This document shows positions 21,601 through 33,046 of a stretch of 64,000 nucleotides of DNA, one piece after another (within the stretch, counting starts at the first letter, position 1; each line of letters begins with the position of its first letter). The DNA is from Symbiodinium sp. CCMP2592 (taxonomy: Eukaryota; Sar; Dinophyceae; Suessiales; Symbiodiniaceae), in NCBI GenBank assembly GCA_905221615.1, contig CAJNDT010000310.1, positions 87,001 to 151,000 of the forward strand, written 5' to 3'. The notes below the pieces were generated by a model, which saw nothing but the letters and a program-made list of their open reading frames with translations, did not search any database and had not been told where the DNA came from. Made by a program: the position numbers and the translations under genes.

Positions 21601-22261
21601 ATCATGGGGTTTTCATGCCAATAGACATGTAAATTTGGTTCGATGTATACCAAAGAATTATATTCGAAAGGATTAGGGGTCATACTGCGGTTCGCACGAT
21701 ACCGGGGTACATAGAGCTTCGGGCTTTCTGGGTATATGGCTTTTGGACTGTTTGCTTCAGGTCGCTATTCGAGCTTTCTGCGGGACTTTCAATGAAACTT
21801 TAAACTTTAGGGCTTGATGACTCCTGAGACTGAGGCCGCTAAACCTTCCGTGCTGCTACCTTACTGCGTCCACCCGCCTCTCAGTTTCGCACTGAGAGGT
21901 TGGTCCCGGCTTCATGGAGGTCCGAGGTACTGCGTGACTAAAACTTCTTAACTTCAACCTCGCCTGCAATCCTTGCAATTGAAGCTCGGAGACAAGGAGC
22001 TCGTTAAGCTCAGATGTCCACCTGGTGGACTCAGCAAGACCCCGAGTGCCGTCATATTTGAAGCCAGCTTGACGCCCGTTTGCCCCCGCAAGATCTGTTG
22101 AAGCTTGAAGCCTAATACTGGCATAGCGAACCTTGAACCCTACAACCTCGTAGTATACAGAACACCCTGACCTTACTCCCTGACCCTGCACCTTGAACAA
22201 TTGAGCATACTCCCCACCCTAAACGCTCCGAGCAAACATCTTCCGGAAGGGCCGATGCATG

Positions 22262-22480
22262 TGCGACCACGAAGGCATTTCTTGAGAACAGCACGCTCTG
22301 CATCTCCAGCATCCGATTGGCGGAGAGGATTTGCAGGGGTGCACCCGTAATCCCAAAAAACATGAAGGAGACCATAGCCGTTGCATCCACTATAGTATAG
22401 CCGTAGATCTCAGGCGTAGGGTGCACCCAAAAGGCCATCGCGAGATTCCCCCAGTGCAGGTCACCAGCGGCGGTGGAGCG
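22262..22480 (-). CDS. possible membrane-protein exon, unknown family
   Basis: A minus-strand frame reads HWGNLAMAFWVHPTPEIYGY, then a hydrophobic stretch (VDATAMVSFMFFGITGAPLQ) and a mixed tail. Its codons look biased. It lies 65 bp beyond the stop of the uracil phosphoribosyltransferase gene and could be an exon of a downstream co-directional gene. I do not recognise it. Confidence 0.3.
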
Positions 22481-22544
22481 GGAGGAGTCCCGACAAAACT
22501 CTAGGGCTTTGCCGTGGGGGGTTGGGTTGGTTGGGGTTGAAGGT

Positions 22545-23375
22545 TCAGGCCGTTCCGGCCTCAAAGGTGCCGAAGTACCGGTCGCCGAATTCTCCGAGAC
22601 CAGGCACGATGAACTTGGCCTGGTTCAGATGCGTGTCGAGGCCACAGGTGAGGATGCGCACCCGGGGAGCCTTCTCTGCCATGGCTTTGAGGCCCTCGGG
22701 GCAAGAGACGACATTGATGAAAAGGATGTTCTCCTCCTTGACCCCTGCCTTCTTCAAGACGTCTATGGCCATCAAGCATGACCCGCCGGTTGCCAGCATA
22801 GGATCACAAAGCAGGATCTGCAGCTTCGAGATGTTCTGCGGAAGCTTCGAGTAGTACAGCATCGGGAGGGCCGTCTCCTCATTTCGCTGGATCAGGATCT
22901 TCGCAGTCTTGAGTTCCGGCAGGACACGTCGAACCGCCTCTAGGAGAATGCCACCGGAGCGGACGATGTCCACGGCACAGATCGTGTGCGGATCCGGCGA
23001 CGTGACACCCTGGTATGTGCCGCACGGCGTCTCTATCACCTGTGGCTTGACGCTGGGCAGCCTGGCCACGCCCTCCTCTGCCAGGATGGCCATGAGCCGA
23101 TCCACCGTTCGCACATACTCTGCCTGATCGGTCCGCTTGTCACGGATGACGGTCATGAGCATGTGTATTCCCGGGCTGGAGAGCACCTCCGCCTTGCTGT
23201 TCTCCTTCGGGACGCTCGCGGACAAGCAGAAAGAAGGGCGCTGCTGCATGTAGGTCAAACTTGCGGTAGCGCCAAATGCTGCAGCAGCAGCGAGTCTGCG
23301 GCGGCCTGCAGTGTCAAGCTTGACGGCCACAGGGGCTTTGAAGGATGCGGCCCATAACAGCGCAGTGGCTCGCAT
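22545..23375 (-). CDS. upp: uracil phosphoribosyltransferase (intronless)
   Basis: Converts uracil and PRPP to UMP in pyrimidine salvage. The 276-aa frame begins at a true ATG and has the family landmarks: RDKRTDQAEYVRTVDRL near residue 78, the PRPP-binding loop LCDPMLATGGS near residue 187, and the C-terminal GLGEFGDRYFGT. Bacterial UPRTs are about 208 aa; the extra N-terminal 60 residues are basic and Ala-rich with a hydrophobic stretch (AAAAAFGATASLTY), suggesting a targeting or anchoring presequence. The gene has no introns, unlike its neighbours, and a relict spliced leader lies 43 bp upstream, so it looks like a re-inserted copy of a trans-spliced mRNA. The reading frame is intact and catalytic motifs are conserved, so it is probably functional. 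Confidence 0.93.
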   Translation of the reverse strand: MRATALLWAASFKAPVAVKLDTAGRRRLAAAAAFGATASLTYMQQRPSFCLSASVPKENSKAEVLSSPGIHMLMTVIRDKRTDQAEYVRTVDRLMAILAEEGVARLPSVKPQVIETPCGTYQGVTSPDPHTICAVDIVRSGGILLEAVRRVLPELKTAKILIQRNEETALPMLYYSKLPQNISKLQILLCDPMLATGGSCLMAIDVLKKAGVKEENILFINVVSCPEGLKAMAEKAPRVRILTCGLDTHLNQAKFIVPGLGEFGDRYFGTFEAGTA

Positions 23376-23418
23376 GGCCTTGTATCTGCCCAGGGCCTCA
23401 CGCTTCGATGCAACAATG

Positions 23419-23439
23419 CTTGAACCAAAATGGCTACAA
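23419..23439 (-). promoter_or_regulatory. relict dinoflagellate spliced leader
   Basis: On the minus strand the sequence contains TAGCCATTTTGGTTCAAG. The dinoflagellate spliced leader ends TAGCCATTTTGGCTCAAG, so there is one mismatch over this 18-nt core; the first two of 21 positions also differ. It sits in the 5' UTR of the uracil phosphoribosyltransferase gene, in the same orientation, where a reverse-transcribed trans-spliced mRNA would place it. Confidence 0.85.
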
Positions 23440-24125
23440 GCCGAGACGTTCCACCTCCCTAAAATTTCCCAGCCGCGTGCAGCCGCGCGACCCGTCGTAC
23501 TCTGCTGGCCTGTCTCGACACCCTCCCAGAGTAAGCTCAGAGTGACCTGGGAGCGTCTTGCTAAGGGTGTATCTCAGGTTGAGGCGTTTAGGATTTAGTC
23601 TATAGGTCTGATTTAAGGGTCAAGGGTGTGAGTATTCTAAGGAAAGGTCCAGCGTTTTGGCTTCTGGATCTGCAGTTCTATAGATGTCGGAGAAGGTGGA
23701 AGGTTTCGGATTTCTCTGGACATCCTCACCAAAGCGCCTCTGCACAACGACAACGTCTTCACTGCGCCAACTACCATAGCTGACTTACCGCTCCCAACCC
23801 TGCTTCCCAGATCCCCTCCCCAAGCATGACGAGACCACGGGGTGTCCGATGTGAAACAGTTGTTGGGGGGTCGGAGCATTGTTTTCTGAGGGGGAGGGAA
23901 GTGAGCGGCCGTACTGATCAGGAAACGGCAATAATCGCTTCTTGCCGTCTTGAACTCCTGACCATTCATGTAATGTCAAGAAACAGGTCCGCACTGTGGC
24001 AAAGATTGGCAAAGATGTTGATGCCTTGCTTTCAATGCATTAAATTACAGTGCTTTTGACCGGTTCGCGTGTCGCCAGTTGTCTGTAGCTGACCGGTATT
24101 CTATGAAGCAAACCACATGCAGGAA
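23440..24125. other. spacer between upp and the SMP/C2 gene
   Basis: The stretch should contain the promoter of upp and the 3' end of the SMP/C2 gene. I see no TATA-like or other certain signal and no supportable exon. Confidence 0.4.
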
Positions 24126-24129
24126 TGGC

Positions 24130-25738
24130 CGAGCTGCCCGATGTTTCTGCCCATTGCTGTCTCCCGGGAGCGCCGTGGCACTCAGCACATCCGCCACAAG
24201 CACCCACTCGCTTTGATTGCCGGGTCCGATACTCCAAAGGCCTGCACGGCGTTTGAAGAGGCCCATCGACAACTAATGGTTCGATCGTACACTGCAGCTG
24301 CACGGTCGACATGCGACACTCTGCAAAGTCAGCTCGGCTACGTACAGTGCTGGCTAGGCTTTCTGCTGCCCCATGCTCTCCTTCCTAAGCCAAATGAGGC
24401 TCCAAATGAGGCTGACAAGGCCGCACAGTCGATGCAATGAGAATGCTTGTGTGGCCACCCAAAATCCTGACACGTTGCTGCACCCGAGCCTTTTGGAGGC
24501 CCTGCCGACGGGTGGACATAAATCGCAGTTCCTCAGCGAGTTATAAATCACAACAAGCGTGCGATCATCGTGAACGACCTTCAACTCATCACCTTATGAT
24601 CTTCGAGGCTGGCATGGGCAAAGCATGGCAAAGCAATCCAAGCCAACGCGTCTTCTCGTGCAGCAACAAACAGCGGTAGGCCTTTAAAGTAGATTCTGAC
24701 ACAAACGGCCGGCAGCAAAGGAAATCCTCATCGCATGTCACCCTACACAGGTCCGACCTACTGGACTGTCGGCCCCACCACCATCACCACCAAAATTACT
24801 TCCACTGGCGTAAGCGTCATTGTCGTCGCTCTAACGACAACTGCTGTCGCTGTTCCCGTTTTGATCATCATCATTCAGGTCGTGACCTGCTGTCCCCGGC
24901 CAGTGTGCTGCGTTCACAATCAGCCTTGTAATGAGCAAAACCATTGTCATTCTCATTGTCAGCAGCATCAACCTTATCCTCTAGAAGCATGAACACCGAA
25001 ATGTGACCAAAATGGGCGCAGGGTCCTCCCGGTGAGAGCGGCCGCCACTCGGCCCTCACTTTCAGCCTGGGCTTGAGCGGCAGGTGGCGTTCAGGGGGCT
25101 GTTTTGGTGTCTTGGGGTTTACGGATTAGGGTTCCGGTCCATGAACCATAGACCCGCGCCGGGCGGGAGCTGTGCAAGTTGCCTTCCGACTTTAGCTAGG
25201 TTAGGGTTTAGGGGCAGACGTCTAGGATGCTCCGCACACAACCTAACGTGTGGCTTTCGCCACAGATAGGTGTAGAGGTGCACGAGCACTTTGTACGGGA
25301 GATATCCAATGTTACCCTAAACTGTCCTGCAACACGAAACACAAGTGACCGAATTCCGAGAGACGTGAACAAAGTGGACAAACAGCGCGAGCCAAATGCA
25401 GGTCCTATAACCATAATCCGCAAGCAAGGCATGAAAACCCAAGCCACTCACGCCCAAAAAGCGCCATGCAGCTGTCCAGCCGGGATGTACTTGCCCGGGC
25501 CGGTGACCAACCGAAGCCAGGTGACCGGCTGATGGTTCTGGCAACAGATATGATACACTTTGACAAACCGTGCAGTACAAATACACAAATTTATTTGTGG
25601 ATATGACGCTGGACCGATGTGTGTCTAGATGTGCTGCATGTACACTTATACGCTTGCATGTCGTGTATGCTACCTGTAGTTTCTTGTTGCTACATCTTTT
25701 TCTATGTGTTCGCCGTGCCGCCTCCATCATAACAATAC

Positions 25739-25780
<42 letters not shown>

Positions 25781-28359
25781 TGAGGAGTTTGACCTCATCC
25801 GTGTGTCCAAACTGGCTGAGGTATGCCGAGACGAATCAAATCACCCTCATGACTAACTCCAAGCATCTCAGCATCGGAGCCAAATACACCATCGACACGG
25901 CAAACCCGCATTTCAAATCATCTGTCGGCAACCACTCTTCGAACCCGCTCCTCGGTACGTTGACCTTCCAGCAGGGCCGACAGTTTCGATTGACCGTGGC
26001 CCAAGACGTCGGCCCTGGGTTCAGTCGCGAGCAGTGGAGTCTTGGACTGTCTGGGGGCCTACGACCGTCCGTGCTTCAGAGCAGTCCCGACGAATGCCAT
26101 CACTCAGAGTTGATAGTCAGTAACAATATGAACTTGGAATGATCGCGATTGGAGTTCAGCTCCGTAAGAGGGAGCATACATGCCAGCACTGACCTCGTCA
26201 CACCTTACACCACCTGCCGAGGCCTTTATAAACTGCCTGACACCCAGTCCATGGCTCGGTGACTTCTCAGAGTTGAGCCGCTTCCACTTGAAAGTGCTCG
26301 TGTCACTGTCGTGGACGGTGAACTCGACGCCCTGACAGCGAAGGCGACATTTCTGTGACAAGCATAGGACAATGACCACATGGTCAAAACCGGGACTTGG
26401 ATCCAGTCGTCGAGCCCTTTTCGCAGTTCGATCTCATGACGTGGGACTTCACCATCTGTGATGCGGCATCAGCTTCAAGTTGCCGTCAAGTCCATGCATG
26501 CTGTGACCCTGCGATCTCGGACATGTCGCATATCTACATGGTATCTATGTGCAGGGCCGTGTTTACAGTGCCTGGCGCTTGATGTCATCCACGACGAAGT
26601 CGAAGCAGTTGCCGTACTCCCACTTTGGAGAGAGACCTCACGGAGAGCCAACCCGGGATGTTGAGGGAAGTCTCTGCACGTTCGCGAACTCACTTGGCAC
26701 ATGGAAATAATTGGTGGTAATGCTTGGCTGCAGCTCGCCATGCTGTATCCACATGTTGCTCCCCCACGGCAGCCAGGGTCAAGAACCCCGCATATGATAT
26801 GTTGGCGAAACTGAGGCCTTCGGTCGATTACAAGAGTTTGTCTTCGATACCTGAAGAGGTTTGAGAAAGTAGGATCAGAGAATACTGGCGAGTGATTTCA
26901 TTGTCATCGGAGTCGAGGGAACCTTCATCGTAGACTGAGATGCAGACTGCCATTCACCGTGTCTGTCCTCACAGAGCCGCAGGCTCCAAGAAGCGCAGCG
27001 GCGAGAGCCAAGAACTACTAGTACCATCACCATCACAACCCATCGCCACGAGGACCATCATCCTAAACATCGTGACCAGGACCACCTTCTGCTACATGAC
27101 ATGAGAGCAACACCCACCAACACCAGCCGTCAGTCTCATCCGGTAGTCAAGTTCAGACACCGTCATTTTTGTCGCTATGGCATTTGCCATCAATCTCACT
27201 ATCGTCGACATCTTAAGTCGATCATCAAACGGTGATGATGCGAGGGAGAATGACAACGAAGCTGATGAGACTGACGTTGACAACTGTATAGAGGTAAGGA
27301 TAGCGATGCTAGTAGCTAGTATAGACAGTCAAGGAAGTAAAAGAGCCACGAGTCAGAATGATGGACATGTCGGGACGAAAGGGACTACAACTATTTACTC
27401 AGAACCTCCTTATTGCCCTCGTTCTCCTTCGTCGCTCTCTCGATGCCCGTCCCGGTGAAATGCACGCGAAACTCTCGATCCAGGACAAGAGTGTTCCCTC
27501 AAACTCCCTATGATCCTGAACGGTCAACCTTAAATCCTAAACAACTCCTTAAAACCGAAGCCCTAAACCTTGCAAAAAGGTCCTCTGGACTTGCGCCCCG
27601 ATGGCTGCCTGCCGAGCAGCAACTTTGACTCTCAGTCCGAGTGGGTGCATAGCAGGTGCTCTAAACCCTAAAGCCCTAAACGCCAAGACCCTGAACCCAG
27701 AAACCCTAAACTTTGTACCCTTTCCCCCTTGCAAAAGGCAGCTTCTGCAGAGGCCCAGACCATTGCCTAACTGATTAGATTCCACACGACCGGATTATTA
27801 TGCTATACGATATTAAACTAAACCTACGGAACATTTTGCTATACAAACAGTCGACACCTGTGCAGATTCAGATTTTGACATGTATGCACACAGGCACATG
27901 CAGAGACAGACTTACATACTGCCGATTTATCGGGGAGACTGGCCCCCTTGCGCCTCCACAAACGGATGGACGTCGGGACCCTCGGGGACCCCGCGGGACC
28001 CCAGCAAGGGCCGCAGCACGTTGTGCCTCGGAGATGCAGACACGAACGGGGGGATGAATATGTTTATATGTACATAAAACATAAGGAAATCCGTCACAAT
28101 ATACGATAACATAGCAGATTCGAATAGAAGGCATGAGGGCTCTTCCGAAGGTCGAGGCTACTTCACAAACAAAAGCAGGAAACCTGGGACGAGAAGACGA
28201 CGAAGCTAGCTAGATGCACTCCGCTTATCGGCAGTCTCCTCAATTGGCAAACCCAACTCCTTACGGCCCCCAAACATTAGAGGCAATCTCGCTCAGAAAA
28301 TCCAAAGACACAAGGGGTCGATGTCCTTTCCGGCATGCGTATGTGTATATGTGTGTGTG

Positions 28360-28411
<52 letters not shown>

Positions 28412-31373
28412 CGTGCGTGCGTTTAAGCGTTAGAATAACTGTAGACAGCAATTGTGTGTGTACATGTGTTTGTGATAATTTGTATAAGTTGTATATTTAT
28501 ATACACATGTGTATACATACATACATCTACACCTGAATATATGCATTTACACTTTTCTGTCCACACACGCAGAACATTTATGTGCATCTATAACCCTTGT
28601 GCAGCTACGGCACATTGCGTGAGGGTTTGCGGGTCACCTGTCTGCAGGGTGTATGTGCGCAGGAACAGATGCACGCGTGTCAACATAGCATACGTCCCCA
28701 GCCCCAAATCCGTCAACCCTCAAAACTTACCCTGAACCTTGAATCCTGAGGCCTAAGCTACCAACCCCTCCCCTCCGTCTTCCCAGTCTGCAGGACATAG
28801 CCAAGCCACCAGTGAGAGCGGCCGGGATCGGGAAGATCACGAGCCTCCTCACGTTACCACAAAAACTAAAACACCGTAGTGTGACTATATCTTAACTATC
28901 AGAGCCTCCGATCCTTATGCTTTTGCTAGTACGGAGAAGGAGTCCTAGAAGCAAGCTAGGTTTCGCTAGAGAAGCCGGGTACTGATATGTCTCACTCCAA
29001 TGGCTCTCCAGAAACTGCCTGCCCACTTTAGGAGCCTAATTACTGTGGACTCTGAGCTGCTGATCACTCACTGCTCTCCCGGGCAAGGGTCCAGTACGAT
29101 CAAGCGGAGCACCCCTTGCGGAGTTGGCATCCGCAGGTCGACTTCGCTGATGGCGTCGCCGATCGGAAGCTCAGAGCGTGAGTTGGTGACTCTACACGGA
29201 GGTTGCTGAAGCAACATGGCCGCCACTTGATCACTTCTTGTTTCGCGATATGTTGCATGCCAGCAACACGGCAAGAGCAAGAGATAGCAAGAGCAGGAGT
29301 GGAGCAGTAGCAGCACCAACAGCAGCAGCAGCAGGAGGAGGAGCATGAGAAGGAGCAGTAGCAGTACAGGAGCATAGCAGCAGCAGCAGCAGCAGCAGTA
29401 GCAGATAGTAGCAGTAGCAGCACAGCAGGAGCAGGAGCACAAACAGTGGCAGTTGCAGGAGCAGCCGCAGCAGCAGAAGTAGCAGCAGCAGTAGTAGCAG
29501 TACTAGTAGTACCAGCAGTTGCAGTTGCATTTGCAGTAGCAGCAGCAGCAGCAGCAGCAGCAGCAGCTTCAGCTTCAGCAGTGAGGAGTAGCAGTAGTAG
29601 CAGTAGCAGTAGCAGTAGCAGTAGTAGTAGTAGTAGTAGTAGTAGTAGCAGTTGTAGTAGTAGTAGTGGTAGTAGTAGTAGTAGTAGCAGCTGTAGTAGC
29701 AGTAGCAGCTGAAGCAGTAATCAACCACAACCAAACACAACCACATTCACCACTACGACCACGACCACGACTGCAACCGCGACCGCGACCATGATGACGA
29801 TCGGGACCAAGGGAGGACTGCGACGAAACCGACGGCACCGACTAAGACTAAGCCATCACCGTCAGAAGCAACAAGTGTGTAATGACGACGATCGTCATCG
29901 AGAACAGAAAGCCATTTAATGATCTGACATTACTATCTGCCGCACCTCCCTGCATATATCTCGAACCCGGCAAACCCTCAGCTGTTGGCCAATCTCCTGA
30001 AACTAACTTCCCGAAGTGCTGACCAGGCACGCAGAAGCGATTTGGAAGAACCGCCTGGCCCGCAATGACATCGCCCAGCGCAGTCACGAGCTTCTGCCTC
30101 ATCATCTTCTACCAGTACTACGACGATGACCACGGTGACCAGGACAACTACGAGAACCACAAAGACGATGACTGCTACTGCTGCTGCTCCTGCTGCTAGT
30201 GATTCCCTCAGGTGGTTGGGCTTAGAGCGTTGCTGAGAAGTGCTCCGTTATTGCACTCACCCGCGCTTTGCTTGCAGATCGGTGCTTGATGAACTCGAAG
30301 TTGGCATTGAGGCCGAGGACTTCAGTTTGAACCACCAAATCCTTAGATCTCGAGAGTCCGAGTGGGAAGCCGCGCAGAGCTGCAACCGGAGGCGTGGAAA
30401 TGCGGCTCTTCACCCAGAGATCGAAAGAGCAACGTAGGGTCTTAATAAGTAGACCAGGGTTTCGGGGCATATTAAAATTTGCACGGATTTAGGGACGATA
30501 AGGGCATGCTATTAGTCAGTAGTCATTTTGAGCGCTATACCAATTGACAAGTCGCGATCTTCGGGCGGTTCGAGAAATAGATCCGTACCCCGCTGAACCA
30601 TGGAGGATTCTTCTGGAGCCTCACCAGCTCAATGACGATTTCGCCAGTGACTTGCAGTTGCGTGAGAACCTGACAAGGGGCATCCGAATGTAGAGTAGAA
30701 ATTCTTGATCTATGCTTTCCGGGATGTGCCAAGTCACTAAACTGCCCACTGTGCAGGTCACATCGACGTGAGAGTCGCCGACGTAGTTGAGTTGTGCATC
30801 CAGGCGGATGGTTGTGGACTCCTCGAGCGGGTCCTGCTCAAGCTTTGTTGCGTGGACTACTGCAGGCATGTGAGGGAGCATTTCTAATCAACTCTAGCTC
30901 GTCAGCTGTAGTTAGTATGGTTTGCTGTTGTCAGTTTGAATCTGGCGAAACTTTAACCGCGGGCCTCGCAGTACTTGCTGGCAATAATGGACTGAAGCTG
31001 CGCAGGCTTCGTGCCAAGGGAGCACTTGTCCTTTGAGCTGTTATCTTTCCGGTGTCTGAACAGAACCGCTGCACAATCAGTTCTCGATCTCGTTGCAATC
31101 AAGGGGCACCGAAGCAGATGGTGATGCCTGCATAGGCAACAGCAAGCAACGGATGAAAAACTTACTGGCACCCACCCTCCCTCTGCCATTTTACCGCGCC
31201 GGACAGTAGCCCAAATGCTATGCAAACAGTCTAACCAACAGATGCTTGCAAATGAGTGGCCTGCCGGCATCACTGATTGCAGTGCCGGCTCGCAGTTTGT
31301 GCGCATGGTCTCGTCAAACCAATCTGAGATGTAGGGCCACTGTGCCGCCACGAGGTCATTGATGAACTCGTGC
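24130..31373 (-). CDS. SMP-domain and C2-domain lipid-transfer protein (extended-synaptotagmin/tricalbin type), multi-exon
   Basis: Proteins of this family tether the ER to another membrane and move lipids through the SMP domain; C2 domains bind membranes, often with Ca2+. Exons in order: 31265-31373 (SMP start), 30965-31030, 30750-30833, 30556-30669, about 30275-30341, about 30020-30097 (SMP end, VLPNRFCVP), about 29085-29190 (linker PQGVLRLIVLDP), about 26948-27015, 26572-26636, 26214-26331 and about 25845-25955 (C2). Fainter C2-like segments lie near 25080-25010 and 24230-24130. Phases of the first four exons and of the 26948/26636 and 26572/26331 joins agree. Donors are GC or GT, acceptors mostly AG followed by G. 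The N-terminal membrane anchor expected before the SMP domain was not found and could lie beyond the retrotransposon. The 3' end is a guess. Confidence 0.75.
25740..25777. repeat. (CA)n microsatellite
   Basis: Nineteen CA units, intronic in the SMP/C2 gene. Confidence 0.97.
25845..27015 (-). CDS. C2-domain exons
   Basis: Exons about 27015-26948 (LGACGSVRTDTVNG), 26636-26572 (LSPKWEYGNCFDFVVDDIKR), 26331-26214 (GVEFTVHDSDTSTFKWKRLN) and about 25955-25845 (FEEWLPTDDLKCGFAVSMVY) follow the C2 strand order: T...V..sL.P.W....F.F.V.D, then v.V.DsD, then eeWlpL...k.G. The join GGC-A plus GT makes Ser in phase, and CAG (donor GC) joins GGC in phase 0. Confidence 0.7.
27020..29080. other. large intron of the SMP/C2 gene
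   Basis: Apart from repeats (TTTAGGG-like tracts near 27500-27715 and the 28338-28540 microsatellite) I see no supportable exon. Part of the first C2 domain must lie here or be very short. Confidence 0.45.
28338..28540. repeat. TATG/TA/GT microsatellite
   Basis: (TA)n followed by (GT)n and GCGT units, then CATACA variants, similar to the arrays at 4.9 and 54.6 kb. Confidence 0.9.
29085..29190 (-). CDS. SMP-C2 linker and first C2 strand
   Basis: The frame reads ISEVDLRMPTPQGVLRLIVL. P-x-G-V-L-R-L is the usual start of the first C2 domain after an SMP domain. The exon borders are approximate. Confidence 0.65.
29275..29715. repeat. (AGC/AGT)n triplet array
   Basis: About 440 bp of AGC, AGT and AGG triplets. 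It lies between two SMP/C2 exons. Poly-Leu, poly-Tyr and poly-Ser frames are artefacts. Confidence 0.95.
30020..30341 (-). CDS. SMP exons 5 and 6
   Basis: Exon 30341 to about 30275 (DLVVQTEVLGLNANFEFIKH) and exon 30097 to about 30020 (QKLVTALGDVIAGQAVLPNR) complete the SMP domain with its terminal VLPNR motif. The donor of exon 5 is ambiguous among GC, GT and GA choices. Confidence 0.65.
30556..30669 (-). CDS. SMP exon 4
   Basis: The exon encodes LQVTGEIVIELVRLQKNPPW and then SGVRIYFSNRPKI, matching the SMP pattern of G..rv.l.pl...P...gv.v.F...P.i. It is exactly 38 codons with a GC donor. Confidence 0.78.
30750..30833 (-). CDS. SMP exon 3
   Basis: The exon encodes DPLEESTTIRLDAQLNYVGD followed by SHVDVTCT, matching the SMP core strand pair (lD..l.YvGd). 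It is exactly 28 codons in phase 0 with neighbours, with a GT donor. Confidence 0.78.
30965..31030 (-). CDS. SMP exon 2
   Basis: The exon encodes KCSLGTKPAQLQSIIASKYC; the LGxxP motif is typical of SMP domains. The acceptor is AAAG followed by G, and a GC donor follows GAG. It is exactly 22 codons. Confidence 0.7.
31265..31373 (-). CDS. SMP exon 1
   Basis: The exon encodes HEFINDLVAAQWPYISDWFD and then EPALQSVMP, the first helix and strand of an SMP domain. The acceptor is CAAG followed by G and the donor is GC in phase 0. Confidence 0.72.
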
Positions 31374-32600
31374 CTTGCGCGGCTCTGAGGCGGCGTTTCG
31401 ACTTTAGGGCCTTCAGGGCCAGGGCTTATAGGGCTTATTATGGCTCATAGGGTGTATAGGGCTTGTATAGGGCTTAAAGGGTTTAGGGCCTTTAGTGCCT
31501 GAAGGGTCAAGGTCTGAACAGCTGAGGCGCCGGGCACCCAGCCAACCAAACCGGGAGGCCTGGCATAGGTCGGATCGAAAACTGGCTTCGGCTCATGGAC
31601 AAACCCCAGCTGTTTAGGGGTTTGGGGGTTTTAAGGGTTTAGGGTTCAGGGGCTTTGGGTTTAAGGGTTTACGGGTTTAGGGTTTAGCATACCAGCCGTC
31701 GGAAAATGAGATCAAACCATGCACCGCACCGTCATCTTGCACGGAACATCCTGAAACCTGCAATGTACGTTCTTCTTCCTGGAATCCCAAACCTACGTAC
31801 GGACTACCAAATCCAAATCCTGCACACCCTGCCGACTCAAGATCCCAGTCCCAGACGGCCTCGCCCCAGATCCCCGTATTGGGGGCCGAGTCGGGCGCCT
31901 CCTTCGGGCGTTCAGCAGGACTGCTTCGGGCTGATAGGGATTAAGCTTTCGGATTTAGAGCCGCGTTGCGGATTTTAGGCTTGTGGGGCTTGAGGTTTTG
32001 GACCTATCGACCTTCAGAAGTACCCTTCCAACATGGCCAGATGGTCTCGTATGAAACCCAGCACCTTCGCGTCTCAGACCTTTCCGCCGGTACACGAAAC
32101 TACCCGGAAAACCTCCATCCCCTTTACCAACACTTCTTGACCCCAGCCAAACCACTAATCGGAATTCCCTAATACCCTGTTGTACCTCATAGCCTCCGGT
32201 CATGTACGCCTAGATAGACCCAGTCTCAATGAGTATCACCATAACAATAGTAACAACAAGTATAACTAGCACGACTGGCATGAAATACAACGACAACAGC
32301 TATACGTGTGACAAGGATGACAATACTGGATGTGATTAGGACAGTGACAGTGATAATGACATTGATATGGCGTATGATACCTCGTAACAACTAGAGGATA
32401 ACTATTGTTGTTAAGAACAGTAGCTAGATTCATACTGACAACAGCAATAACAGCAGCGGTTGGAATACATGACAGTGAGTGTAATATAGTACGAGTAGCA
32501 ATAACAGCAATGTCAATTGGAAGAATCATACTATAACTAGTGTGACTAACAACAATAATGGCAATAACAAAAACTTGAAAAACAAAGAATAACAACGAAT
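31374..32600. other. region upstream of the SMP exons
   Basis: Telomere-like tracts (about 31420-31500 and 31610-31690) and ATAAC/ATGAC-rich sequence (about 32230-32600). No exon recognised. Confidence 0.5.
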
Positions 32601-32604
32601 ATAG

Positions 32605-32737
32605 TAGTCGTGGTCGTAGTAGTAGTAGTAGTAGCAGTAGGAGTAGTGGTAGTGGTAGTGGTAGTGGTAGTGGTAGTGGTAGTGGTAGTGGTAAGGTAAT
32701 GGTAGTGGCAGTGGTAGTGGTAGTGGTAGTGGTAGTG

Positions 32738-32777
<40 letters not shown>

Positions 32778-32828
32778 CAGGAGTAGTAGCAGGAGGAGGA
32801 GGAGTAGTAGTAGTTGTAGTAGTAGTAA

Positions 32829-32926
<98 letters not shown>

Positions 32927-32952
32927 TATAGTAGTAGTAGCAGCAGCAGCAG

Positions 32953-33032
<80 letters not shown>

Positions 33033-33046
33033 TAGTAGTAGTAATC
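32605..33046. repeat. (AGT)n/(GGT AGT)n triplet array
   Basis: Over 440 bp of TAG/AGT with a GTGGTA subrepeat in the first third. It has the same strand orientation as the 17.9 and 29.3 kb arrays. Confidence 0.96.

Larger units (their letters stand above)
14190..22240. other. 8-kb gene-poor region
   Basis: I recognise no gene here. It holds TTTAGGG-like tracts (about 14370-14420, 16910-17070, 17160-17260, 18740-18830), an AGT-triplet array (17905-18167), a CATACATT array (about 18333-18605), and short frames without biased codons. A minus-strand frame near 20210-20350 (VVLTKEVIAIVKASSAPLML) looks mildly coding-like but has no recognisable family. Confidence 0.5.

Noticed and set aside
23785-23860. 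P-loop-like GSRVGSGKSAMV on the minus strand near 23.8 kb
   Set aside because: Short isolated match in a frame without other ATPase motifs, located between two genes.
25570-26142. 190-aa plus-strand ORF with good codon bias
   Set aside because: Its conserved part is the reverse complement of a minus-strand frame with a C2-domain ending (FEEWLPTDDLKCGFAV), which fits the neighbouring minus-strand C2 exons; the plus frame has no family motif and runs through a CA repeat.
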